Source of the DNA: Cavenderia fasciculata
Lineage: Eukaryota > Evosea > Eumycetozoa > Acytosteliales > Cavenderiaceae
Assembly (NCBI RefSeq): GCF_000203815.1
Contig: NW_004457736.1
Span: 1,364,001-1,428,000, forward strand
Direction of reading: 5' to 3'
DNA: 64,000 nt
Made by a program: the position numbers and the translations under genes. Shown in pieces: positions 45,601 to 57,588 of the stretch. The notes beneath the pieces were generated by a model. The model ran no database searches. It was not told where the DNA came from and saw only the letters and a list, made by a program, of their open reading frames with translations. How positions within the stretch are numbered: position 1 is the stretch's first letter; the number at the start of each line of letters is the position of its first letter.

Positions 45601-46286
45601 CTCAAACAGCCGAACTCAGAAGACGTATAGAACAAACATACATCCAAAACCGTCAATCCTATTATCAACCACAGCAACCACCACAACAACAACAACAGCA
45701 GCAACAGCAGCAGCAGCAACAACAGCAACAACTAACACCCCAACAAACACAAGCGATCCTACAACAACAACAGCAACAAGCACAATTACAACAATTGCAA
45801 ATACAACAATTACAATTACAACAACAGCAAGCTCAACAACAACAACAACAACAACAACAAGCTCAGCAGCAACAGCAAGCTCAACAACAACAACAACAAC
45901 AAGGACAAGGACAACAATTAAATATAGCTCAACAAACTCAAATGATTCAACCATCTGCACAACAAATTGTGCAACCATTTAATATTGCCAATTTGACACC
46001 TCAACAATTACAACAATTGCAACAAATTCAACAACAACATAATATGCAACAAAGACTTTTACAACAACAACAACAATTAGGGCAACAACAACAAGGGCAA
46101 GGACAAGGACAATTAAATTTAGCTCAACAACAGTTCCAACAATTACAACAACAACAACAAATGCAGCAGCAATTACAACAGCAACAACAAATGCAACAAC
46201 AATTACAATTACAACAACAACAACAAATGCAACAACAATTACAACAACATCAACAATTACAACAACAACAACAACAACCAAGATAA
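42627..46286 (+). CDS. spt20: SAGA complex subunit Spt20
   Basis: Two exons, 42627-43685 and 43758-46286, encode 1195 residues; the GTATGA donor and TTTAG acceptor keep phase 0. The first 300 residues are Lys/Thr/Glu/Asn-rich, with a basic KKRKKKS start. The Spt20 domain follows: SQLLRNHFDPSQLKPSLFINLYSNGYSF, KLVPDLIDILDEVQCHYYDGCIIAEIRDYRG and EEYLLMFEKRLLQVTSSKLYLDP, then further conserved stretches to about residue 730. From about 730 to the end it is mostly Gln, with a Pro/Thr patch and one conserved insert (VPLYLSFPVGTATQANFFI). Spt20 holds together the SAGA transcription co-activator in the nucleus. The YDGCII-E-RDYR motif is diagnostic. The Gln tract is longer than in most orthologs. 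Confidence 0.92.
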
Positions 46287-46655
46287 CATTTAAATGTTGT
46301 AATTTTAAAAAACACATTGAGAGAATCAATCATTTAATTGATGGATTAGAAAATAATAAATTGCCAAACAAAATGGAAGGTGTGTTGAATGAATGAATGG
46401 TATACCATTTTCATTCCATCATCATCATTTTCCATTTTAAAAATATTGTACATCTTTAAAAAATAATAATAACTTAGTATAATTATTATATATATCGACC
46501 ATCCATTCAATTAGTGAATCCATCAATCCAAAATAGTTAAGAATTGTGTTGTTGATCAACCCAAATATTTGTGTCATTGATTGATTGATTGATTGTTTGT
46601 TTGTTTGTTTGTTGATTAAATATTTTGTTGTAGGTTTTCTTGTTTGTTTGTTGAT
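46287..46655. other. Spacer between spt20 and the mitoribosomal gene
   Basis: A convergent 3'-3' spacer of about 370 bp. It contains (ATTG)n and (TTTG)n runs near 46580-46612. No gene is seen. Confidence 0.7.
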
Positions 46656-47237
46656 TTATTTCTTTCCTTTCTTCTTTGATGCAGCAGCAATAAAGTCGAC
46701 CTTTTTCTTTTCCTTTTCAATAGCAGCTTGTTTCTTGAGTCTTGCAACTTCAGCAGAATAATGATGTTTGTATGGACCACCTGGTTGATAACCATCCATC
46801 AAATTGATAATTGAATTGTCTTTTTCCTTTCTCTTCTTTTCTCTCTCTGCCTTCATCTTGTCTGCAAGTAATTTTGGCATATTGGCCATAGCTTCTCTAA
46901 TTTTCTTTTCTCTATATATAATATAAATGATCAAATCGATTGTTGAGTATATATATTCAGTCATCATGATGAATATTGAATGTTGTTTAGTTTACCTAAG
47001 TGGAGCTTCTCTAGTATGTAAAGATAATTTGCTTGGTCTCTCTGGAATGATCTTTTCTTCCTTTGCAGGGATTGGCCATTCTACAGCTTGATCACCTCTT
47101 TCAACAGTCTTTTGAAGTACGTTGAATTGACGAGACGATAGCTTTGGACGTCTCCATCCATTAGCTGATCTCTGTGGTAATGAGTGTTTAAGCAATGCTT
47201 CAGCATTGATCTTTATAATGTTTCCCAATGTTGACAT
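46656..47237 (-). CDS. Mitochondrial large-subunit ribosomal protein, mL59/mL64 type
   Basis: Two exons, 47237-46996 and 46911-46656, encode 165 residues; the codon for Arg is split. The protein is very basic. It has LPQRSANGWRRPKLSSRQFNV near the start, a VEWP motif, then REKKIREAMANMPKLLADKM followed by a charged helix (KAEREKKRKEKD) and a Lys-rich C-terminus KKKGKK. The pattern W(R)RPKLS-R, then an EAMA-MP helix, recalls the mL59/mL64 (CRIF1/GADD45GIP1-like) family of mitochondrial ribosomal proteins. The N-terminal 20 residues lack acids apart from one Glu and could aid mitochondrial import. The match is by motif only; another basic mitochondrial or nucleolar protein is possible. Confidence 0.55.
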
Positions 47238-47466
47238 CTCTCTCCTTCTATATATCTATATTACACTCCTTCTAAACTCTAAACTACTCTACCTCTACTC
47301 TATCTTCGCTTCATCTGATGACAATGATCGCATTCGTCTCAAAAACTTTATTTGATTTTTTTTGTATTTTTTCGAATTATTTTTGACGACAGCCCAAGTT
47401 TTGATGATGATCAGAGTCTTTGTAATGATTAATATACATATATGTTATAATATACAATTTATTTAT

Positions 47467-49666
47467 TTATTTGTTTAAGAACTTATCTACAAATGAACCC
47501 CATACACTTTTGTTGTTGTGTGTGATAGTATTATTGGGTTGATCAGGGACGATATGGTTGAGGATAAGGAATTGGTTGATATCAACTTCATTTTTTCGTA
47601 AAGGGTCGTTGATAAAGACATTGCAACCTTCGGTACGATTGTAATGTAGGAATGATACAATTTCAAAATGTGATCCCCAAACTGCCAAGTCCATCGCAGC
47701 CGTAGTGCATCCTTCAGTGCGATGACGATGAAGAAATTGAACGATCGAATGATGACTTTTACCAGACGCGCGGTCCATAGCTGCAGTTGTGCAGCCTTCA
47801 GTGCGGTGGTTATGAAGAAATTGAACGATTTTTAAATGACCATTGGCCGCTGCTCGGTCCATTGCAACCTTTGAACATGGACCACTACCACCATGTCTAC
47901 AATTAAAATGTAAATATTCAACCATTGAAAGATACCCATTTTCAGCAGCCAAATCAATTCCATTGTCCAAACATTTACTTCTATTATGACACCCTTCATG
48001 AAAAAGTTTTAATAATTCTAAATCATTTCCATAGATTGATGATCTAATGCAATCTATTTGTTCGTTTTCATCTAGTTTCATTCCACCATCGATCATTATA
48101 TACCGAGACATCTCCAAATTCATTCTACCCATATCTCTTGGCTCCAATCTAAAAGGAGTATTTTCATAACAATATTTGATACCTTCAAGATCGCCATGAG
48201 AAGACATTGAACTCATCAATTGGGCATACCATCGCGCAATGATTTTAGAATCTGTAAGTTTTGTTTTTTCCTGTTCTAAAAGAAATTGAAATACTTTAAA
48301 TCTACCATGTTCAGATGATGATTCAAGAGCATCAACAATTTCACTTTCAGGTCGTCGTTGTTGATGATGGTAGAGATATTTTACAACATCTAAATGTCCA
48401 AAAGTAGATGCAAAATGCATTGCATTATTTGTACATCCTTCTGTTCTATTTTCCATTAAATATTTTACAGTTTCAATATACCCATTTTCAGCAGCCTACA
48501 AAATACAAATACAAATACAAATTAATTAATTATTTTTAAATATTAATTAAATTAAATTGAATCAATCCGACTTACCTTATCCATTGCTTCTGTTGTACAT
48601 CCTTCTTTTCTATTTTCCGTCAGGTATTTTACAATATCTAAATATCCATTTAGTGCAGCTTTATCAATAGCATCAGTAGTACACCGTTCAGTTCTATTTG
48701 TATTTAAGAATTGAACTATTTTTAATTGATTATATTCTGCTGCCTAAATTTAATTAATTAAATAAATCAAATATATTAGTATTTATATTTATACATTTAA
48801 ATGTTGATTGAATTGGATGCACATACATTATCAATAGCATCTTTTGGAAATTGATGATTTTTCTCATGAAAGAATTGTACAATATTCAGGTATCCACACA
48901 TCGATGCATTTGACACCATTTCAACCGACTCTGATGAATTCAAAGGTTTTGAAAGTTGTTGATATATAAATTGAAATGTATCAAAGTGTCTTAGAGATTG
49001 TCTCATTGCTTTAACAAGACATTTGTCAATTGACATATCCGACGAACCTCTCTTTTTATGATGTTTGATGAGTAATTTGAGAATATCGATTCGACCACGA
49101 TACCCAGCTTTCTCATAGGCTGTAACATCGTATCCTTCTGAACGATGGTTGATCAAGTACTCGACCACCTGTAAGTGTTGACCATCGATAGCATTGGTGA
49201 CGGCTTTAGTTGTACATGGAGCCTTTGGATTGAGACTACTATCAAGATAGACGAGTATATCTAGATGACCATTACGACACACCATATCCAATACTCTATC
49301 ATCTTTGTTTTGGTATTCTGGTGACCATTCTATTAGATGTTTGAGTGTCTGTAGTGTTGCCCTTTTATTTTGACAGTATCGGTTGATTGCATACGTCCTA
49401 AGAGGATGATCACCATCTCTCTTTAGTGGTAGATAGTGTCTAATAAAATCCCATGGCAATGCATACTTTACAACCAAACATGATAGTGGGGATTCTATTA
49501 ATTCACGTCCCTTTACATAATCATTACCTATATGATTAGTCTTCTTTGGTAATTGATCTAATTGATTGAATATTGTCTTTCTAACGAGTATCGATCTAAA
49601 TATTGTTATAAATGTTGTTGTTTGACTATTATTATTGATAGTTGTATCTGTACGGTTGTTGTTCAT
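47467..49666 (-). CDS. Ankyrin-repeat protein of dictyostelid family, intact sibling
   Basis: Three exons, 49666-48827, 48743-48576 and 48495-47467, encode 678 residues with all junctions in phase 0 and each later exon starting with Ala-Ala at a repeat boundary. The N-terminal domain (TFITIFRSILVRKTIFNQLD, LPWDFIRHYLPLK, LKHLIEWSPEYQNKD) is shared with the gene at 29914-32241. Ankyrin repeats follow of the type NGYLDIVKYLTENRKEGCTT, plus a mid-protein segment (LEGIKYCYENTPFR) and YLHFNCRHGG. No membrane segment or signal peptide is seen. Such repeat proteins are expanded in some dictyostelids. The binding partner is unknown. The sibling lies 17.5 kb away in opposite orientation, so the pair forms a large inverted duplication around unrelated genes. 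Confidence 0.8.
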
Positions 49667-50258
49667 TCTTTAAAAGATATCTCTTTGAAAGAATAAAAGT
49701 AACCAGTTTTTGATATCATGCAATTGTAATTATTTTTGATGGGAGGGTAGATATTTATTTATATATAATCAAAGGTTTAAAATAGAATTGGTTTTCGGGT
49801 ACTTAAAAATGTGCATCTACGATAATTCTATGCCATTTCAAAATTGATTATTAAATAGCACACCTCAGAAGGTGCTATTATTCGGAGTGTATCATGATAA
49901 CATTATAATTAAGTAATTTAATTCCTAGTAAAATAGACTGGTTGTCGTTAAATATATTAAAATTAACAATAAAAATAAAATAATAAATTGGTAACAAAGT
50001 AACCACGTCAATGAGAGAACCATGCACAAAATTCGATTATTTCGTCTAGAACTTCGAACAGGTTGAAAGCTGGTGAATCATTCATTCGTGTGGAGTCATC
50101 AATCAAAGAATGAATCAAGTAGGTAATGAATGAATGAATGAATCATTCTTTTGGTTTAGTTAGTTATAACTACACCTGAACAAGTGATCACTCTTCTCCT
50201 TACATTTCACAAAAAATTAGATTAGCAAAGAAAGAGAGCAATAATTAGTACTTTGATT
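49667..50258. other. Divergent spacer, ankyrin and surface-protein genes
   Basis: About 590 bp with no gene. A short perfect hairpin (8-bp stem AATAGCAC, 10-nt loop) lies at 49854-49879, and (GAAT)n repeats near 50128-50145. Confidence 0.6.
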
Positions 50259-51295
50259 ATGTACAATATTAATATTAATAGTAATAGTAGTGGTGGTAGT
50301 AATAATGCTAAATACACAAGTCATTTATTAAGATTGATTATCTTTGGAATTACCATATTACTTGGTATGTACATTAAATGAATGAATGAATCAATGTTGT
50401 GATAAAAGAAAATTAATTAACTTCTTTCTTTATTTAGGTATGGGACAAGAACTTGAAGCAGATTGTATTTATGATGATGGAAATCTATTTAGTTTTTGTC
50501 AACCTCCAAAGACTAATCAATATTATAGTGTCAAGGAAATGGCCAACAACGGTCTAAGGATTCGATACGAGTTTTGGTCATCACTAACACCTCTTCCAAA
50601 CGTCATCCTAAATGGATCAGTTTGCTACAAGACCGATGGATCACATAAAATAGATGAGTTTGTTAGAGATGCTATCTACTCGACTCAATACAACCCAAAC
50701 CTATTTGTTAAAAGAGATATGCCTCGTATAGTCATTCAACAAGATGCAAGACATTGTATAGATTTATTATCAAAGCGACTTTGTAGTTCTTTATTTAAAA
50801 GTATGTAAATTAATAATTAAGTAATTACATATTATTTATTAATTATCTCTCTCTTTATTTTTAGCATACCCAAAAGAGAATACAATATGTAATATTTGTG
50901 ATGATATTTACGAGTCTTGTTATTCAAGTGTTTATCCAGTTGAATATCAAGATTTACATATTCTACCACGTAATCCAACTGAATGTTTGATTGGAACTAC
51001 TGCTACGACTACAATACCATCACCACAATCACAATCACCATCAATTATAGAACCTGGTCAAGATAATAATAATAATGATAATAATAATGATAATAATAAT
51101 GATAATAATAATGATAATCAAGTTGATGGAAATTGTGCACTTTTCGATAACAGTTTGATACCCTATTTATACACTTACAATCCAGATTTTTGGGAATCTT
51201 CTTCACCACCTTCCATCTTTACACCATCTTCTATTGTATCAGTGGCTACAACTACAGCTTTTACTCTTTTCTCCTTTTTATTCTTTCAATCTTGA
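50259..51295 (+). CDS. Cys-rich secreted, probably GPI-anchored protein
   Basis: Three exons, 50259-50364, 50438-50800 and 50865-51295, give 299 residues with matching phases. Residues 1-37 contain a hydrophobic segment (LLRLIIFGITILLG) that ends just before GQELEADC, consistent with a signal peptide or anchor of an exported protein. The middle part carries about ten Cys, including ICNICDDIYESC, but matches no domain I know. A Thr/Ser/Pro and Asn/Asp repeat linker follows, with (DNNN)n codons, then a hydrophobic C-terminus (VSVATTTAFTLFSFLFF) that fits a GPI-attachment signal. The likely place is the cell surface; the role is unknown. Its stop is only 128 bp from the convergent ABC transporter stop. 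Confidence 0.7.
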
Positions 51296-51423
51296 CAACT
51301 TTTACAAACAATCAAACAAAAAGATAGAGAGAGATAATAAAAAAAGAAAAAGATAATAATTTATTAAAAGTAAAACAAAAATTTATTTAATTATTTAATT
51401 AATTGTTTCCTTTTCTTTTCTTT

Positions 51424-54400
51424 TTATCTTTTTGGTTTTCTAGAGATATAAACAAAGATACCAATTAAAAAGACATTAAATAACCAATAACAACTCACGA
51501 TGATTAAATTTCTTAGACGATTAGAGTCTTTCCATCCGAGTGTAGAGTAGAATTCCTCACCGGTGCTGTAGAGACAATAGCCACAGTCGTTGGGAGAGGA
51601 ATCCAATTGTTGGACGTATCCAGTACTGTACATACTGAATAACCAAGTGTATTCTTCACATGTTGATCCTTCGGGTGAATGGAATTTAACGAGGTCGGCA
51701 GTGGTACATTTGATATTGACGTCTTTGAGAATAGTTGTAACGACACCTTCCATAAAGTATCGGGTGGGCATGACACGGTACACCCATTCTCTCCAGAACC
51801 TTGGTATTTGCGATTCAGGTATCATGACGCCGCTAAAGAGAAAGAGGAATACTAGGATGACTGGAACGACAAAGTTGGCAAGAAACATGGTTTCGCAAAT
51901 CGCTCCGATTGCTTGCCCGAGGGACACACAAAAAAAGAGAAAGATGACAAAGTATGCCCAGAAATAGAGATTCATCACCACTTCGAATCCAAAACCAGCC
52001 AACCAGAATGTGCAAATGTAAAAGAGCGATGATGTAAAGATGAGGTAGGGTAGTTGGACAGAAACCATCGCCACAGTGAATGACATGCATCCATAGTAGC
52101 GACTGGCATACTCTCTTCTAAAATAAATCTTTTGTTGGAATACTTGAGGTAGTGCAACAAAGATGAGTAGGATACCGATAAACAGAGCTTGAAAGATAAA
52201 GAATATTCTCTGGTACATGTCGGAAGATGAGTTTTTTAAATTGTAAAAGGTCAGTCCGACCAAAGTGCCAATCATCATACTCTGCATAAACGATCCAAAC
52301 GAATAGTATGGGTCACGCCAAAAGATGATGTTCATGCGTTTGTAAACCTCCCAAATTTGGTACCACAGCGGTGTAGCAAACTCGCGTGGTTTTCTATGCA
52401 TGTCGTCGGGGTCCATAATAGTGATGGTATTTTCAATCTTTTCCAACTCATCCAACGTTGCCTTGTACTCTGGCGACGACTTCCACAATGATGACCAGTC
52501 ATACCCATGACCATTTGACTTGTTGCCATGGAATCCTGCACCCGTTGCCTCCAAGATATACTCTGCTGGATTCTCAGACTCGAGACACGGACGAATCCCA
52601 TGACGTGTGAAATAATTGATCAACGTACTAGATCGATGTCCAATATCACCAAAATACACCGTCTTACCTCCCTTTGCCAACAATAACAATCGATCGAAAT
52701 ATTCAAACAATACAGACGACGGTTGATGTATCGTGCAAACCAATGGCATTCCACTATCAGCCAATTTACGTATAAATTTAATTATATTATATGATGATTG
52801 TGAATCTAAAAAGGAAATAAATAGATATTAATATTAATATTTAAATAATTATTCAATATTTTCTTTTCTATTTACCTAACCCAGATGTAGGTTCATCCAA
52901 GAAAAGGATATGAGGTTTAGCAACCAATTCAATACCAATATTTAAACGTTTACGTTCTTCAATTGAAATACCAACACCAGATTCTAGACAACCGACTAGT
53001 GCATCACCTAAATGTTTCATTTCCATCATTTCCAATACTCGTTCGACATATTCGAATTTCTCTTCCAAGGGGACATGAGGATCTTGTCTTAACTTTGCCG
53101 AGAAACGTAGTGCTTCACGAACTGTCAAGTTTGGGTTGAAAATATCCATTTGTTCGACATAACCAGTGATACGTTCAAAGTCAATGCCAAGTGGTCTTCC
53201 ATTGAGTCGAATGTCACCCGACAATGCACCAATGGTCTTTCTCTTGGCCAATACATCGAGTAGTGTTGTTTTACCTGCACCAGTGCTACCAACCAATGCT
53301 GTCATTTGCCCAGGTCTGATCCAACCCTCGACATCATCCAAAATCAACCGTTTCTCTCCTTTGACAGGTACAGTATATTTAATATTCTTCCATGAAAATA
53401 CACCACCATGAAACTCTAGCGTTTTGCCAACATTTTCATTTGCCTCTTTTACAATCTTGGCTTGACTCTTTTCTTCTTCCAAATCATTAATCTTTGGTGC
53501 TTTACCTTGTTTATATACTTTTTTTGTATATCCTCCTCTAAACATAAAAATAAAATAAACAAAGTAAATAAATAAAGTAAATAAATAAATTATTAATTTG
53601 TTTTTGTTTTTTTTTTGTTTTTGACTTACTTGGTCCAATCAAAAAATTCAATTGCAAACATGTTTAGGATAGTTAAAGAAATCCACCAAATGTAGACAAT
53701 GACTGTATTATAACTAATGTCATCAGCTCGGAATGAGTAACCGGCTTGGAGATAGGCTTCACCTGATACTTGGAGTATGCCAGGGGTGGCACCTGGGATG
53801 GCACAGGTACGATATCGCGGGTCATTGTATGCACCGTAGGGAATTGCAGTTTGGTAGCATTCAAAGAGTACATCTTTGAATTCATTGGCCATCAATGCTT
53901 TGTATCCATAGGACAGAGGATTGAACCAAAAGAACCATTGTAGCCACGGATGCATCTTTTGGTATGGTACAGAGTACCCAGTGTAACATAAAAGCAACAA
54001 TAGATACACTACCATCACGTGTTGGGATACATAGAGTGATGGTGAAAAGAATCCAAGTGCACGAAAGAAATTGCAAATACCAAGTGTCAGTCCCACCATA
54101 ACGACAATCCAAATGATAAATTGTGATACTCCATACTGAAACCCAAACATAAAATAGGCTATGACACTGTACAACACAACTTGTGCAAATACGACTGGGA
54201 TATCATTGAGTACTTGTGCAATGTGGAATGCCGACGGGCGATACATGGCATATGACTTTTGTTTTTGTAGTGCGCGACGACCCACAAATGTGGCGGTCAA
54301 CTCTCCCTGCGACAAGAATGCATTGAATAGGATGGATCCAAATATCGCACCACCACGAGTAAACAGGCCAGATAGATCGTGTTTTTGAAGATAGAATAGT

Positions 54401-56483
54401 GATCCATACACAAATGACTGTACCAACACTGAAATGTAACGTGATGCAAGTGCAGGACGATCACCCCAAATCAACTGTGCCTGACGCAATGTGAGTGCAC
54501 GTACTTGAGTCAGAAAAGAGGTGGTGTATGGATTAGAGTTGGATGCAGTTCTTGACTTTTGATCACGCACCTCTTCCGCAAACACGAGGTGTGGTTGCTC
54601 GCTCTCTAGTTGCACGTCATATTTATGCTGTTCTGCCAACACGCGTGCACACTGCTCAGAACGTAGCCACGCCTGCTCGTACTCACTGCTGATCTGTGGT
54701 GCCGTCTCTTCGAACCCTTCGCGAACAATTCGTTCTTGGGGATTGGTAATCCCGGTCAAAAAGTCGGGTGTTGATTTACGTGGCTCACAACCGAATCCCA
54801 AAGACTGAAAGTATGGCTTGGCATCGGCAATGCCACCAAAGTAAATGCATCGACCCTTCTCGAGCACCAACACCTTGTCAAACAACTGGTAGATCGACTC
54901 GCTCGCCTGGTAGAATGTGGCGACCGTCGTCTTGTGCAACGTGTCGGTCATGATACGCAGCGACTTTGCATAGTCGAGTGCCGACGCGGCATCCAATCCA
55001 CGAGTCGAGCAATCCCAACAATTGATGGGTGCACCCGATACAGTAGCCTCGGTAATGGTCGCACGTTTGCGTTCACCGCCCGACAACCCACGCACAATCT
55101 CGTTGCCGACCATTGTGTGACTCTGTGCCGTCAATCCATACATATTGGCCAACAAGTCATAGACCTTTTGTCGAAATGTGCGTTTGGCGTCGTATGGCAC
55201 ACGGTTACCTGGTGTCTTGCACTTTAAAGCAAAGTCAATGGTTTGCTTCAACGTTAGTGTTGGGTAGTGACTGTCTTCCTCTGGCACGTAAATAGCCTCA
55301 CCGCGGTACTTGCTAGCCCACTCTTTAGAGTCCAATCCACCATACGACACCTTTCCACCAACATTAACATACGTGTCACGTTGATTGGCAATCACCCGAA
55401 GCAATGTACTACACCCTGCACCCGGTCTACCCAACACCAGCACCATCTCACCATCTCTACAAAACATATTAATATTATTTAAAATATTAAATGTTGTTCC
55501 ATTATTTCTTTTCCTTTTAAAAAAAAAAATTAAAGTATAATACAAATATTAATAAATAATTAATAATATAATATAATATAATATATTGTAACATACCATT
55601 TAAAAGGATTAAATATGAATTTAATTGGTGTAAATAAATCTTCAATAATTGATATGTCAGCTCCTACAAAATTAAATAATTAGTTAATAATCATTCCAAA
55701 ATAATATTAATTAATTAATATATTTAATGTTTAATGTTTGTGTGTTATGCATTTACCTTTTCCAACGACAGTTAAATCAGTTACACTGATACCCATCTTT
55801 TTAGGTTTATTTCCATTGGAAAGTGCCATTCTTTGTGAATTTTCAAAATATTGTCTTAGTTGGAAATCAGACTCTGATTCTCTTCCAGCTCCATTGTTGT
55901 TGTTGTTGTTGTTGTTGTTGATACTGTAGTTTAATTGTTTTTTTCCACCACCAACTTCCAAATCTATTGAATCATGTAGTTTTTTTTGATTATCAAATCT
56001 AAATTGTTGTTCGGATAATTCCTCTGCCAAACTAACTGAAGTAGTATTAAATAGATTGGTACTTTTTTGTAAATCAACCAAACTATTATTATCGGGTGGA
56101 TCAATCACACCATCACTACTACTACTACTACTACCATTTCCACTTCCAATACTAATATTACTTGAATTACTTTTACCACCACTATAACTTCCACCAACCA
56201 ATACTGGATGATGATCATCAACTATATTATTATTATCAATATTATTATTACCATTATCAACACTGGCATCTTGATCTTGATAATCTTCAATACAAGGTTG
56301 AAGTTGATCAACATCAATTTGATGAATTTCATTATTATTTATACTTTGGATATTATCATTATTGCCAAGATCATGATGAACATCTTGATAATTTTCAATG
56401 ATGCAAGGTTGATCATCACTTTGATTTGGTTTCATATCATTGGACATTTGCTCCTCCTCCAAGCAATCAATATCCTTTTCCAT
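51424..56483 (-). CDS. ABCG-family full transporter, PDR type
   Basis: Five exons, 56483-55757, 55663-55597, 55513-53630, 53537-52876 and 52805-51424, encode 1573 residues. Order: an Asn/Ser-rich N-terminus, NBD1, TMD1, NBD2, TMD2. NBD1 has Walker [10 protein letters not shown] (Cys for Lys), signature [11 protein letters not shown] and Walker B region [18 protein letters not shown]2 has Walker [10 protein letters not shown] and Walker [17 protein letters not shown], but a changed signature GISIEERKR. Such asymmetry is usual in PDR pumps: one ATP site is degenerate. Each TMD has about six helices, the second ending [16 protein letters not shown]. The predicted role is ATP-driven efflux or lipid movement at the plasma membrane or contractile vacuole; the substrate is unknown. 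The 5' leader carries an (AAT)n run directly before the ATG. Confidence 0.93.
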
Positions 56484-56488
56484 AATAA

Positions 56489-56545
<57 letters not shown>

Positions 56546-57588
56546 TAATTATAATTTTTTGATTAATCTTATTATTATTATTATTATTTGTTATTTGTTT
56601 AATTATTATTATAATTATTACTATTATCAGTTTTAAAGTTATTAATAGAATAGAATGAATGAATGATTATTAAATGATGTATTAGTGATATTATTATTAA
56701 TACCAATATAAATATCCTGATTGAAAGGAAAGAGGAGAGTGCATGAGTGCGCGCGTGCGTGATCATATATTGATATATGCATGTACATAAATGATGAGAG
56801 TTCTTGTCAGTGATGAACAGTCAGTGTCCTCACTCTCTCTCACTCACTCACACACTCACTCTTACTCTCCATCATGATATATAGACAGATCTCTTGTACT
56901 TTTGTATGCTGCATCGCTGATCTCTTTGATGTCAAGAATGGCAATTAGTAGTATCAATCAATCAAGTATACTACTATACTTAATGAGGTGCATCTATGTC
57001 CATAATTATGTTGTATGTGTGTGTTTGTTTTGAACAAAGATGATTGGAAGAGAGAGTGTGGGTTCGAATGACCTATACAAAAATACAAATACAAATACTA
57101 ATTTTGGAGCGCAGAGCAAGAATCGCTTTACAGTTAATTCTATTTTTAATTATATTTATATTTATATTTATTAATTTATTAAAAAAAGACAGAAGTTCAT
57201 TCAAAACATGTAGTTCGTCACTCAAATAATAAATAATGAAAGTAGAGAAAAAGAAGAAGAGTTATTATTGATTATTATTATTCGAGGTTAAAAAGTGAGA
57301 TTAAAATCACATCACATCTTTCTTTCTTCTTTCATCTCATTTAACATGAACCCTTGTTTGTTTGGGTGGTATGTGAGATGGCTATCTAGACTAGACTACT
57401 CACTAATGAATGGATAGATGAAAGAGAATGAATGATCTACCCTCTTCTACTCACTTGCATTCATCTCGTGGGTTTAATAAGAATACTGATAACTATAAGA
57501 ATGAATGGATAGATGAAAGAGAACCATTCATTCTTTCATTCAAACTCGATCAAAGTTATAATTATTATACTACAGAATAGATATATCA
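56484..57588. other. Spacer upstream of the ABC transporter
   Basis: No gene. It opens with an (ATT)n run (about 56490-56544) that becomes (AAT)n in the transporter leader. Two copies of GAATGGATAGATGAAAGAGA (57409-57428 and 57502-57521) and CT-rich and AC-rich patches near 56830-56880 are the other marks. A T-loop-like GGTTCGAATG near 57060 has no tRNA around it. Confidence 0.6.

Noticed and set aside
45616-46329. Long minus-strand frames rich in Val and Leu
   Set aside because: They are antisense shadows of the Gln codons of Spt20.
49854-49879. Perfect 8-bp hairpin resembling a bacterial terminator
   Set aside because: No T-run follows in transcript sense and the genome is eukaryotic; such short stems are common in AT-rich DNA.
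56490-56544. (ATT)n run as a coding Asn or Ile tract
   Set aside because: It lies just upstream of the transporter ATG and fits an A-rich untranslated leader.
57050-57075. GGTTCGAATG resembling a tRNA T-loop
   Set aside because: No matching stem, anticodon arm or acceptor pairing in the surrounding 80 bases.
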